From NCBI GenBank assembly GCA_903839845.1, contig CAIMEA010000204.1:1-64000 (forward strand): 64,000 bases of DNA, read 5' to 3'. This DNA comes from an uncultured Hyphomicrobiales bacterium (lineage in GTDB: Bacteria > Pseudomonadota > Alphaproteobacteria > Rhizobiales > Xanthobacteraceae). Positions within the stretch are counted from its first letter, which is position 1, and the number at the start of each line of letters is the position of its first letter. The translations under genes and the position numbers were made by a program. Below, one piece after another: positions 56,925 to 64,000 of the stretch. The notes under the pieces are model-generated. The model was not told where the DNA came from, searched no databases, and saw only the letters and a program-made list of their open reading frames with translations.

Positions 56925-57749
56925 TCAGCGTTTGTAGGGCGGTTTATCCAAGCCCGCCGGCGAGAAGGTGAACACCTCGACGCCGTCCTGGGTCACGCCC
57001 ACGCTGTGCTCGAACTGCGCCGACAGCGATCGGTCGCGCGTGACGGCGGTCCAGCCGTCCGACAGCACCTTCACATGCGGCCGTCCGAGATTGATCATCG
57101 GTTCGACCGTGAAAAACATGCCCGGTTTGAGAACCACGCCTTCGCCAGGGCGGCCGACATGGACGATGTTGGGCTCGTCGTGGAACAGCTGGCCGAGGCC
57201 GTGCCCGCAGAAATCCCGCACCACGCTCATGTGCTGGGCCTCGACGTAACTCTGAATGGCGTGGCCGATGTCGCCGGTGGTCGAGCCGGGACGGATGGTG
57301 GCGATGCCGCGCATCATCGATTCGAACGTCACCTCGATCAGCCGCTCGGCCCGGCGCGGGATGTCGCCGACCGGGTACATGCGGCTCGAGTCACCGTGCC
57401 AGCCGTCGAGGATCAAGGTGACATCGATATTGACGATGTCGCCGTCCTTGAGCGGCTTGTCGCCGGGAATGCCGTGGCAGACCACATGGTTGAGCGAGGT
57501 GCAGGTGGACTTCTTGTAGCCGCGATACATCAGCGTGGCCGGCAAGGCGCCGTTGTCCAGTGCGAAGTCGTGCACCAGCCGGTCGATCGTGTCGGTCGGT
57601 ACGCCTGGCTGAACATGCTCGGTCAGCATGTCGAGGCAGCGCGCCGTCAGCTGGCCGGCCCGGCGCATGCCTTCGAAGGCGGCGGGCCCGTGAATTTTGA
57701 TTTGTCCGGTCTTACGGAGGGGGGTGGCGGCGGCGTCAACATAGGTCAT
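56925..57749 (-). CDS. map: Type I methionine aminopeptidase
   Basis: 274 residues; removes N-terminal Met from nascent proteins. Metal ligands are all present: VNIDVTLILDGWHGDSSRMY (two Asp), FCGHGLGQLFHDEPNIVH (His), MFFTVEPMINLG (Glu) and SAQFEHSVGVT (Glu). HxH-like GIPGDKPLKDGD and CTSLNHVVCHGIP fit type I enzymes. ATG 57749 gives the usual length; the track start at 57797 adds 16 residues upstream. It contrasts with the M24 protein at 25973, where one ligand is lost. Confidence 0.94.
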   Translation of the reverse strand: MTYVDAAATPLRKTGQIKIHGPAAFEGMRRAGQLTARCLDMLTEHVQPGVPTDTIDRLVHDFALDNGALPATLMYRGYKKSTCTSLNHVVCHGIPGDKPLKDGDIVNIDVTLILDGWHGDSSRMYPVGDIPRRAERLIEVTFESMMRGIATIRPGSTTGDIGHAIQSYVEAQHMSVVRDFCGHGLGQLFHDEPNIVHVGRPGEGVVLKPGMFFTVEPMINLGRPHVKVLSDGWTAVTRDRSLSAQFEHSVGVTQDGVEVFTFSPAGLDKPPYKR

Positions 57750-57841
57750 GGCCCCAATGTAGGGACCGCGGCCGAAACCGGCAAGTTCGGCTGTCAAGTT
57801 CGCCCGTCATGGCCGGCCGGCCCTGACGGTATTGCCCGGGA

Positions 57842-58819
57842 TTATGCGATTCTGCCGCCCAGTTCGTCCTCGATATGGGCCTTGATGATCTCGTCGAAAT
57901 TGGCCTCGGCAGTAAAGCCGAGGGCGGCGGCGCGCTTGGCGTCCAGCCGTTCCGACCAGCCGGCGACGATCCGCATGACTAGTTCGTCCGGCTCGCGCTT
58001 GATGCGGGCGGCGACCTTCGGGCCGGCGATTCGGGCCAGCGCCTCAATCTGTTCGGCGACGGTGCAGCAGACGCCGGGCATCGCCAGGCTGATGCGTGGA
58101 CCGAGCTGGTCGCGCGTCAGCCCGGCGGCATGAATGAGAAAGCCGACCGCTGCACGCGGGCTGGCATGGGTGTGCCGGACCGTATCGGCGACCGGCAGAA
58201 TGGCCTCCTGACCGGCCAGCGGTTCGCGGATGATGCCCGAGAAGAAGCCAGACGCCGCCTTGTTCGGCTTGCCTGGCCGCACGCAGATCGTCGGCAGGCG
58301 AATGCCGACGCCATCAAGAAAACCGCGGCGGTTGTAATCGGCCAGCAGCAATTCGCTGATCGCCTTCTGCGTGCCGTAGGAGGTCAGCGGCGTGAGATGA
58401 AACTCGTCGGGAATCGCGTAGGGAAACGGCGCGCCGTAAACCGCGATCGACGAGGTGAAGATCACCTTCGGTTTGTAGCCATCGGCATGGCGGATCGCTT
58501 CCAGCAGCGCGCGGGTGCCGTCGAGATTGACGTGATAGCCCTTGTCGAAATCGATCTCGGCTTCGCCCGAGACGACACCGGCGAGGTGAAAGATCGTGTC
58601 GGGGCGTTGCGCGATCAATTTATCCGCAGCACCTGGCGCGGCCAGATCGCCGGTCGAGATGTCGACCGCGCCGGCAAAGCCCACGGGCTTTTCCGCGGCG
58701 ACCACGTCGGTCAGTGTGAATTTGTCGATCGTCTTGCCGTTGAGTTTTCCGTCCTTGACCAGCCGGGCGGCAAGCTTGCGCCCGATCATACCGGCGGCGC
58801 CGGTAATCAGAATATGCAT
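57842..58819 (-). CDS. denD: NAD-dependent epimerase/dehydratase family, D-erythronate dehydrogenase-like
   Basis: 325-residue extended SDR. MHILITGAAGMIGRKLAARL is the NAD-binding loop, FHLAGVVSGEAEIDFDKGYHVNLDGTRALLEAIR follows, the Ser is in VIFTSSIAVYGAPFP, and Tyr/Lys in LTSYGTQKAISELLL. RLPTICVRPGKPNKAASGFFSGIIREPLAG and the overall pattern match DenD, which oxidises D-erythronate at C2 to start four-carbon sugar-acid catabolism. The usual partner genes (four-carbon acid kinase OtnK/DtnK, OtnC, OtnI) are not nearby, so the pathway assignment is tentative. It ends 92 nt before map and follows the MFS gene. Confidence 0.82.
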   Translation of the reverse strand: MHILITGAAGMIGRKLAARLVKDGKLNGKTIDKFTLTDVVAAEKPVGFAGAVDISTGDLAAPGAADKLIAQRPDTIFHLAGVVSGEAEIDFDKGYHVNLDGTRALLEAIRHADGYKPKVIFTSSIAVYGAPFPYAIPDEFHLTPLTSYGTQKAISELLLADYNRRGFLDGVGIRLPTICVRPGKPNKAASGFFSGIIREPLAGQEAILPVADTVRHTHASPRAAVGFLIHAAGLTRDQLGPRISLAMPGVCCTVAEQIEALARIAGPKVAARIKREPDELVMRIVAGWSERLDAKRAAALGFTAEANFDEIIKAHIEDELGGRIA

Positions 58820-58837
58820 CGCGTTCCACTCCAGGCT

Positions 58838-60088
58838 TTAATCTCGTTTCTTTTCAGCCGCCGGCTCGAACCGGTCGATTTTCCGCAAATCAGGAAACAG
58901 GCCCATCCAGGTCGCCGCGATGATCAGCGAGCCGATACCGCCGATCAGCACCGACGGCACCGCGCCCAGCCAGGCGGCGACCGCGCCGGACTCGAACTCG
59001 CCCAGCGTATTCGATGAGCCGACGAAAAGGTAGTTGATCGCGCTGACCCGGCCGCGCATGTCCTCGGGCGTCTCGATCTGCACCAAAGTGAAGCGGATGA
59101 CGACGCTGACCGCGTCCGACGCGCCGAGCGCGACCAGTGCCAGCAAAGACAGCGGAAACCAGTTCGACAGTGCGAAGGTGATGGTGGCGATGCCATAGAT
59201 TGCGACCACGCCGAACATCTTGCGGCCGATATGCCGCTCGACCGGGTAATGCGACAGGATCACCGCCGTGGTCAGCGCGCCGACCGCCGGCGCCGAGCGC
59301 AAAAGGCCGAGTCCGATCGGGCCGACGTCCAGAATGTCCTTGGCGAAAACCGGCAAAAGCGCGGTGGCGCCGCCGAGCAGGACGACGAACAAATCGAGCG
59401 TGATGACGCCGAGGAGTCGCCGGCGCCGCCGGATATAATGGAATCCCGCCAGGACCGAACTGAATGTCGGCGGTTCGCGGTTGGCAATAACATTCGTCAC
59501 GACGCGAATCATGCTCACCAGCGTCACCGACGTCATGAAGAACACGACGCACAGTGCGCTTACCGCGGCCGGCATCACAGCATAGATTATGCCGCCAAGC
59601 GCCGGGCCGCTGATGACCGCGACCTGATTGGCCGAACTCCAGGCCGCGACCGCGCGCGGCAATAGCCGCGCTGGCACCAAAGCCGGCACCAGCGCGTGGC
59701 CGGTCGGCAATTCAAAGGCGCGGGCGCAGCCGATCATGAACACGGCGAAGAACAGGAGGTCGCGATTGAGAAAGCCGAACCAGGTCGCCCCGGCCACCAA
59801 GGCGGCGGCCAGCGCATAAACGCTCTGCGACAACTGGACGATGCGGCGACGGTCGTAACGGTCGGCGGTGTGGCCGATGAGCAAGGTCAACACGACCGCC
59901 GGGATGAACAAGATCAGCCCGACCAGGCCGAGATCGAAGGCGCTGCCGGTGATTTCGTAGATCTTCCAGCCGATGACCAGCGCCATCATCTGGTAGCCGA
60001 TGGTGGCGGCGATCCGCGCCAGCCAGAACAGCACGAACGGGCGTTGCTGGACGAGGCCGCCGGCCGGCGACAAATCCGTTTGGCTCAT
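58838..60088 (-). CDS. Major facilitator superfamily transporter
   Basis: 416 residues with about ten to twelve spans. GHTADRYDRRRIVQLSQSVYAL in the first cytoplasmic loop is the MFS_3/enterobactin-exporter-like loop, LFFAVFMIGCARAFELPTGHALVPALVP and VISGPALGGIIYAVMPAAVSALC follow, and the second half has LVQIETPEDMRGRVSAINYLFVGSSNTLGEFESGAVAAWLG. That pattern is typical of EntS-like exporters. ATG 60088 overlaps the GNAT stop by 4 nt (ATGA). Substrate unknown. Confidence 0.88.
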   Translation of the reverse strand: MSQTDLSPAGGLVQQRPFVLFWLARIAATIGYQMMALVIGWKIYEITGSAFDLGLVGLILFIPAVVLTLLIGHTADRYDRRRIVQLSQSVYALAAALVAGATWFGFLNRDLLFFAVFMIGCARAFELPTGHALVPALVPARLLPRAVAAWSSANQVAVISGPALGGIIYAVMPAAVSALCVVFFMTSVTLVSMIRVVTNVIANREPPTFSSVLAGFHYIRRRRRLLGVITLDLFVVLLGGATALLPVFAKDILDVGPIGLGLLRSAPAVGALTTAVILSHYPVERHIGRKMFGVVAIYGIATITFALSNWFPLSLLALVALGASDAVSVVIRFTLVQIETPEDMRGRVSAINYLFVGSSNTLGEFESGAVAAWLGAVPSVLIGGIGSLIIAATWMGLFPDLRKIDRFEPAAEKKRD

Positions 60089-60795
60089 ACCGAGACGCCG
60101 TTGATCGCGCCGAGGCTGAGCTTCTGCCCGCCATCGGCGTTGAAATTCTCCGGCGCCAGCCAGCGTTCGAAGGCCGCCTTGCGCGCCGGCCATTCGCCAT
60201 CGAGCATCGAGAACATCGCGGTGTCGCGATTGCGGCCCTTGGCGATCATCTGCTGGCGCAGGATGCCCTCGAACTTGAAGCCGTAGCGCAGGGCGGCGCG
60301 CCGCGACGGCACATTCAGCGCGTTGCATTTCCATTCGTAGCGGCGATAGCCCAATGTCTCGAAGGCGTAGCGCGCCAGCAGATATTGCGCCTCGGTGCCG
60401 AGCGGCGTCTTCTGCAAAGCCGGCGAATAGACGATATGGCCGACTTCGATCGCGCGCATCGCCGGCCTGATCTCCATCAGAGTGGCGATGCCGACGCAGC
60501 GATCATTCTTGTCGATGATGGCGTAAGAATAGGGGTCATCAAGCGGCGGGCGCGAAGCGACCCAGGCGGCGAATTCCGCGGCATCTTTAAACGGCCCGTA
60601 GGCGCTCATGTAAGTCCAGATCGTGTCATGGTCCTTGACCAGCGGCCAGAGGTCGGCCGCGTGCCCGGCTTGCAGCCTTTCGACGCGACCATGCCGGCCT
60701 TGCAGTGTAACCGGCCCCGGACGTTGCGCCGGCGTGGCGTCGACCTTGAGACCGACCGGCTGGCCGGTTTCGGGCAGTGGCTCTGACTCGATCAT
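60085..60795 (-). CDS. GNAT family N-acetyltransferase (RimJ/RimL-like)
   Basis: 236 residues. The acetyl-CoA binding core is YSYAIIDKNDRCVGIATLMEIRPAMRAIEVGHIVYSPALQKTPLGTEAQYLLARYAFETLGYRRYEWKCNALNVPSRRAALRYGFKFEGILRQ, a RimJ-type pattern that acetylates an amine or protein N-terminus. ATG 60795 leaves 1 nt after the upstream stop; the track start (TTG 60825) would overlap that gene by 29 nt. It sits between the PEP mutase-like gene and the MFS gene in a tightly packed set. Confidence 0.87.
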   Translation of the reverse strand: MIESEPLPETGQPVGLKVDATPAQRPGPVTLQGRHGRVERLQAGHAADLWPLVKDHDTIWTYMSAYGPFKDAAEFAAWVASRPPLDDPYSYAIIDKNDRCVGIATLMEIRPAMRAIEVGHIVYSPALQKTPLGTEAQYLLARYAFETLGYRRYEWKCNALNVPSRRAALRYGFKFEGILRQQMIAKGRNRDTAMFSMLDGEWPARKAAFERWLAPENFNADGGQKLSLGAINGVSV

Positions 60796-60796
60796 G

Positions 60797-61639
60797 CTAT
60801 TTTCGTTTCGCGGCGCTGTCGGCAAAGAATTTGTTGAGTTCGGCGTTTGAGATCACGCCGGCGAAACTCTCGAAGCTGCCTTCGTTGGCAATCGCCCGTG
60901 CCGATTTCATGAAGGCGTCCATCGCCACCCGCGCCATCGTGCCGCCGACGCTGATCCGCCGCACGCCCATGCCGGCAATATCGTTGACCGAAAAGCCGCC
61001 GGCAAACGACATCAGCAGGTTGACCGGCTTCGGCGCCACCGCCTTGACCACGGTCTCGATCTGCTCGCGTGTTTTGATTCCCGGGACATACAGACAATCC
61101 GCGCCGGCGTCGCCGAAGGCTTTCAGACGGCGGATCGCTTCGTCCATATCGGCGCGGCCGTGCAGGAATCCTTCGGTGCGGGCGGTGAACACGACATCGG
61201 TGCCGTACTGGTCAATGGCCTTGCGCGCCGCCTTGACCCGCGCCAGCGCGAGATCGAAATCGTACAGCGGTGCGCTCTCGTCGCCGGTGAAGTCCTCGAT
61301 CGACAGCCCGGCGACGCCGGTCTCGATGCACATCCGGACATTGGCGGCGACGTCGACCGGATCGTGCGCATAGCCATTCTCGAAATCGGCATTCACCGGA
61401 ATGTCGGTCGCCGCTGCCAATTCGTGGTAGTGCGCCAGCACCATGTCGCGGCTTTCGGCGCCGTCCGGCAGGCCGAGCGAATGGGCGTGGCCGGAACTGG
61501 TGGTGGCCAGCGCCTTGAAGCCGAGGCCTTGCAGATAAAGCGCCGAGCCGACATTCCACGGATTGGGAATGACAAAGCAGCCGCTGTCATGCAGCGCGCG
61601 AAAGACGCGGCGTTTGTCGGCGGTGGAAGGCTTGGGCAT
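60797..61639 (-). CDS. Isocitrate lyase/phosphoenolpyruvate mutase family protein
   Basis: 280 residues with a TIM barrel. FRALHDSGCFVIPNPWNVGSALYLQGLGFKALATTSSGHAHSLGLPDG is the N-terminal phosphate/substrate loop, IPVNADFENGYAHDPVDVAANVRMCIETGVAGLSIEDFTGDE carries the metal Asp/Glu residues, and TARTEGFLHGRADMDEAIRRLKAFGDAGADCLYVPG the C-terminal set. The Cys of isocitrate lyase (KKCGH) is absent, so this is an unassigned 2-methylisocitrate lyase/oxaloacetase/PEP mutase-type member. ATG 61639 is preferred; the track start is 84 nt further upstream. First gene of the minus-strand set, divergent from the FMN oxidase. Confidence 0.85.
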   Translation of the reverse strand: MPKPSTADKRRVFRALHDSGCFVIPNPWNVGSALYLQGLGFKALATTSSGHAHSLGLPDGAESRDMVLAHYHELAAATDIPVNADFENGYAHDPVDVAANVRMCIETGVAGLSIEDFTGDESAPLYDFDLALARVKAARKAIDQYGTDVVFTARTEGFLHGRADMDEAIRRLKAFGDAGADCLYVPGIKTREQIETVVKAVAPKPVNLLMSFAGGFSVNDIAGMGVRRISVGGTMARVAMDAFMKSARAIANEGSFESFAGVISNAELNKFFADSAAKRK

Positions 61640-61801
61640 GGCGCACTCTGGATGAAGCGGCGCGACCGTGCCACGATTACACGGACAAGGACAATGCCAT
61701 TCCGTGATGGCGGACATGACCATCTTTCATGAAACTCTCTGATACAGTGCCGCCTGCGCTCAAATTGTTGCATCGCGAAATAATCATGTTGGAGGATCGC
61801 C

Positions 61802-62857
61802 GTGGATAGTGTCGATTTCGATGCCCTGGAACACGAAGCGCGCAGGCTGATGCCCCCGGCGTCCTTTGCCTTCTGCGCCTGCGGCGCCGACGACGAAATC
61901 AGCATGGTCGAAAATATCGCCGCCTGGCGCGCTTTGCGGTTGCGGCCGCGCGTCTTGCGCGATGTCACCGCGATCGACACCCGCGTCACGCTCTTGGGCC
62001 GTCAGGTGCCGACGCCGATCATGGTGGCGCCGACCGGCCGGCATAAGCTGTTCCACCCGCTTGGCGAGCGCGCCACCGCGCGCGGCGCGGCGGCTGCCGG
62101 CTCGGCCTATGTGATGGCCAGCAACTCCAACATCCTGATCGAGGATGTCGCCGAGGAACGCCGCGACGCGCCGCAGTGGTTTCAGCTTTATTATTGGCCG
62201 AACCGCGCCGAGGTCGAAGCCTTGATCGATCGTCTGGTCGAGGCCGGCTTCACCGCGCTGGTGCTGACTGTCGATGCGCCGGTGGGCGGCTGGGCGCCGC
62301 GCGCCGCGCGCGAGCAGCATCAGCCGACGCCGGACATTCTCAACATCAACATGCCCGGCCGGCCGATGGCGCGCACCGCCTACCATCCCGACTTCGTCGG
62401 CAAAGTGATGTATCCGGCGACCTGGCGCGAACTCGAATGGCTGGTCAAGCGGTCGCCGATCCCGGTGATCGTCAAGGGCGTGCTGCGCGGTGATGACGCC
62501 GTCGCCTGTGTCGAGCAGGGCGCGCGCGCGATCATGGTGTCCAATCATGGCGGGCGCCATCTCGACACCACGGTGACGACGGCGGCCGTGATTGGTGAGG
62601 TCGTGCAGGCGGTCGGCGACAAGGCCGAGGTCTATGTCGATGGCGGCATAAGACGCGGCACCGACATTCTCAAGGCGCTGGCGCTCGGCGCACGCGCGGT
62701 CATGGTCGGCCGGCCGATCATCTGGGGCCTGACGGTGAACGGCGCCGACGGCGTCACCGCGGTACTCGACCATCTGCACGTCGAACTGGTGCGGGCCATG
62801 CAGCTCAGCGGCACGGCCAGTCTCAGCGAGGCCGTGCCGGATCTGCTGGCGCGTTAA
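61802..62857 (+). CDS. FMN-dependent alpha-hydroxyacid oxidase/dehydrogenase
   Basis: 351-residue (S)-2-hydroxyacid oxidising flavoprotein. FMN-site motifs: IMVAPTGRHKLFHPLGERATARGAAAAGSAYVMASNSN, WFQLYYWPNRAEVEALIDR, VLTVDAPVGG, PVIVKGVL (Lys), SNHGGRHLD (catalytic His) and VDGGIRRGTDILKALALGARAVMVGRP. Two odd points are visible against glycolate oxidase: the N-terminal YDYYASGA segment reads FAFCACGA, losing the substrate-contact Tyr, and the usual HGGRQLD has His for Gln. So a different substrate or lower oxidase activity is likely. GTG 61802 follows GGAGG. Confidence 0.88.
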   Translation: MDSVDFDALEHEARRLMPPASFAFCACGADDEISMVENIAAWRALRLRPRVLRDVTAIDTRVTLLGRQVPTPIMVAPTGRHKLFHPLGERATARGAAAAGSAYVMASNSNILIEDVAEERRDAPQWFQLYYWPNRAEVEALIDRLVEAGFTALVLTVDAPVGGWAPRAAREQHQPTPDILNINMPGRPMARTAYHPDFVGKVMYPATWRELEWLVKRSPIPVIVKGVLRGDDAVACVEQGARAIMVSNHGGRHLDTTVTTAAVIGEVVQAVGDKAEVYVDGGIRRGTDILKALALGARAVMVGRPIIWGLTVNGADGVTAVLDHLHVELVRAMQLSGTASLSEAVPDLLAR

Positions 62858-62871
62858 TTGTGACCTCAGGA

Positions 62872-63195
62872 TCAGCCGCTACGCTTGGCCCGCTGCGCCT
62901 GCGGCCGGCCATCGACGCGCGCCATGACCAGACGGCCCTGTTCGTCGATCGAGGTGATAATCGATTGCGGCTTGTATTTGCGCAGGAAGCCGCCGAGCTG
63001 GCGCTGCGCCCGCTCGGGAAGCTCCAGATAGGCGCGGATCAAATCGACAATGCCCGGCTCGCGGGTCCAGTAATACATTTCCAGCAGCCGGCTGGCGTCG
63101 CCTTCGCTGGCGGCGATTATCTTGATGACTTCGCCGGCGTTGCCAGCGGCCTCGCCCGGCGCATCGATGCCGCTGCCTTTCACGTTACGCCTCAT
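62872..63195 (-). CDS. Small protein of unknown function
   Basis: 107 residues: basic N-terminus MRRNVKGSGIDAPGEAAGNAGEV, then a helical core (VIKIIAASEGDASRLLEMYYWTREPGIVDLIRAYLELPERAQRQLGGFLRKYKP) and a short strand with a basic tail. No membrane segment or known motif. ATG 63195 has GGGGGA upstream, which the longer track start lacks. It is convergent with the FMN oxidase (14-nt gap). The good ribosome site and composition support a real gene; the family is not recognised. Confidence 0.62.
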   Translation of the reverse strand: MRRNVKGSGIDAPGEAAGNAGEVIKIIAASEGDASRLLEMYYWTREPGIVDLIRAYLELPERAQRQLGGFLRKYKPQSIITSIDEQGRLVMARVDGRPQAQRAKRSG

Positions 63196-63489
63196 ATCCC
63201 CCGTCCCCCGATGGGTAGAAAGCATCGCCGTTTTCCGGCGTAGTTCAATTGCGGTCCGGCGTCATGCGTGGAAGTCGCTCCAGCGATTTTGACTCTAGCG
63301 CCCTTCTCGGCAGGCGGGTAGTGCCGGAAATTACAACGGCTCAGGAAACCAAAGCCGCATTTATGAGCTATTCGCGGACGCATGGGTGGCCACGCCGCCG
63401 CTTTCGCGGGTGAGCCGGATTTGTTGATTTCGGCCAACGAATGCGGTGAAGTGCCGGCCAAACAGGAATGCGCCGGGGAGGACTTTAAA

Positions 63490-64000
63490 ATGCTGAAGAC
63501 AGTCGCGAATTTCGACCGGATCGGCGAGGAAAATGCCTTCGCGGTCCTCGCCCGCGCCAATGCGCTGGCCGCCCAGGGCCGCGACATCATCAGCCTCGGC
63601 ATCGGCCAGCCGGATTTTCGCACGCCCGAGTTCATTGTCGAGGCGGCGATCAAGGCGCTGCGCGACGGTCACCATGGCTATACCGCGGCCAACGGCATTC
63701 TGCCGCTGCGCGAGGCAGTCGCCGCGTCCTTGCACCAGCGCTATGGCGTCGATGTCTCGCCCGACTCGGTGATGATCATGCCGGGCGGCAAGCCGACCAT
63801 GTTCATGTCGATCATGATGTTCGGCGAGCCGGGCGTGGAAATCCTTTATCCGGACCCGGGTTTCCCGATCTATCGCTCGATGATCGAATTCACTGGAGCC
63901 ACGCCGGTGCCGGTGCCGATCCGCGAGGAGAACGGCTTCGCCTTTTCGGCCGAGGAAACGCTCAAGCTGATCACGCCGAAGACGCGGCTGCTGATCGTCA
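63490..64000 (+). CDS. Class I/II PLP-dependent aminotransferase, 5' part only (cut by window end)
   Basis: 170 codons are visible, without a stop, so the ORF track omitted it. The sequence reads MLKTVANFDRIGEENAFAVL, then DIISLGIGQPDFRTPEFIVEAA, HHGYTAANGILPLREAVA, PDSVMIMPGGKPTMFMSIMM and YPDPGFPIYRSMIEFTGATPV. These are the fold type I aminotransferase N-terminus and cofactor-phosphate region, most like AspC/AlaT-type enzymes. ATG 63490 follows GGAGGA. The PLP Lys would lie beyond the window. The 294 nt upstream show no gene. Confidence 0.88.
   Translation, partial: MLKTVANFDRIGEENAFAVLARANALAAQGRDIISLGIGQPDFRTPEFIVEAAIKALRDGHHGYTAANGILPLREAVAASLHQRYGVDVSPDSVMIMPGGKPTMFMSIMMFGEPGVEILYPDPGFPIYRSMIEFTGATPVPVPIREENGFAFSAEETLKLITPKTRLLIV

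Noticed and set aside
1-64000. CRISPR array, tRNA, rRNA, tmRNA, RNase P RNA, insertion sequence, prophage or defence island
   Set aside because: I looked for regularly spaced direct repeats, conserved RNA cores and transposase, integrase or cas-like proteins and saw none. Repeats present are palindromic REP types.

Overview
The window is high-GC DNA from an alphaproteobacterium, most likely Hyphomicrobiales (Rhizobiales) near the Bradyrhizobium/Rhodopseudomonas/Xanthobacteraceae group. The basis is gene content (RhlE-type helicase beside a tailed IF-1, several CaiB, NitT/TauT and 2-hydroxyacid families, map-radC pairing) and several classes of GC-rich extragenic palindromes typical of that order. 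There is no rRNA, tRNA, transposase, integrase or phage gene, so the genus is a guess. It reads as ordinary chromosome of a metabolically versatile heterotroph.

Layout. 0-2 kb (minus): infA and a rhlE-like DEAD-box helicase. 2.3-5.9 kb (plus): CaiB-type CoA-transferase, enoyl-CoA hydratase and aldehyde dehydrogenase, an acyl-CoA catabolic operon. 6-11 kb (minus): lone CoxL-type molybdenum hydroxylase subunit, sterol-desaturase-like hydroxylase, two-subunit CoA-transferase/IpdAB-like pair, divergent from a MetF-like reductase. 12-14.4 kb (minus): CobW GTPase and LVIVD-repeat protein. 14.5-18 kb (minus): NitT/TauT-type ABC importer with two permeases. 18.2-25.6 kb: beta-hydroxyacid dehydrogenase, unknown membrane protein, GST, chemoreceptor, slipin, LysR regulator divergent from an AhpD-like protein. 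26-27.3 kb: creatinase-like M24 protein. 27.3-27.97 kb: 700 bp with no recognisable gene but strong hairpins. 28-30.3 kb: benzoate-CoA-ligase-type synthetase and alpha/beta hydrolase. 30.4-34.7 kb: serine-glyoxylate-type aminotransferase divergent from a 979-residue FAD/Fe-S 2-hydroxyacid dehydrogenase. 34.7-40.7 kb: HME-type RND pump with adaptor, divergent from an OprB-like porin. 40.8-43.4 kb: ThiY/NMT1-like ABC importer. 43.4-47.4 kb (minus): sulfur/chromate oxyanion block of two TauE/SafE exporters, a rhodanese-ChrB fusion and ChrA. 47.4-49.1 kb: SDR and DMT transporter. 49.3-56 kb: 2-oxoacid dehydrogenase E1alpha/E1beta, aldehyde dehydrogenase, E2, D-2-hydroxyacid dehydrogenase and a double-domain Inh-type protease inhibitor. 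56.1-61.6 kb (minus): PEP mutase/isocitrate lyase family protein, GNAT, MFS, DenD-like dehydrogenase, map, radC. 61.8-64 kb: FMN 2-hydroxyacid oxidase, small unknown protein, and a PLP aminotransferase cut by the window end.

The common theme is carboxylate and CoA-thioester metabolism (2-hydroxyacids, glyoxylate, aromatic or branched acyl-CoA) with matching importers. The most unusual signal is in the 43.4-47.4 kb block. The two TauE/SafE genes are paralogues of identical length, and each is preceded by its own -10 box and a conserved leader. The leaders share an 18-nt identical block whose halves can pair with the start-codon region, and an upstream GATGG that can compete for that pairing. 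The downstream rhodanese-chrB-chrA operon has its own promoter and a leader that can hide its ribosome binding site. I interpret this as a cis-regulatory RNA system for sulfur oxyanion or chromate export; that is inference from two leaders in one window.
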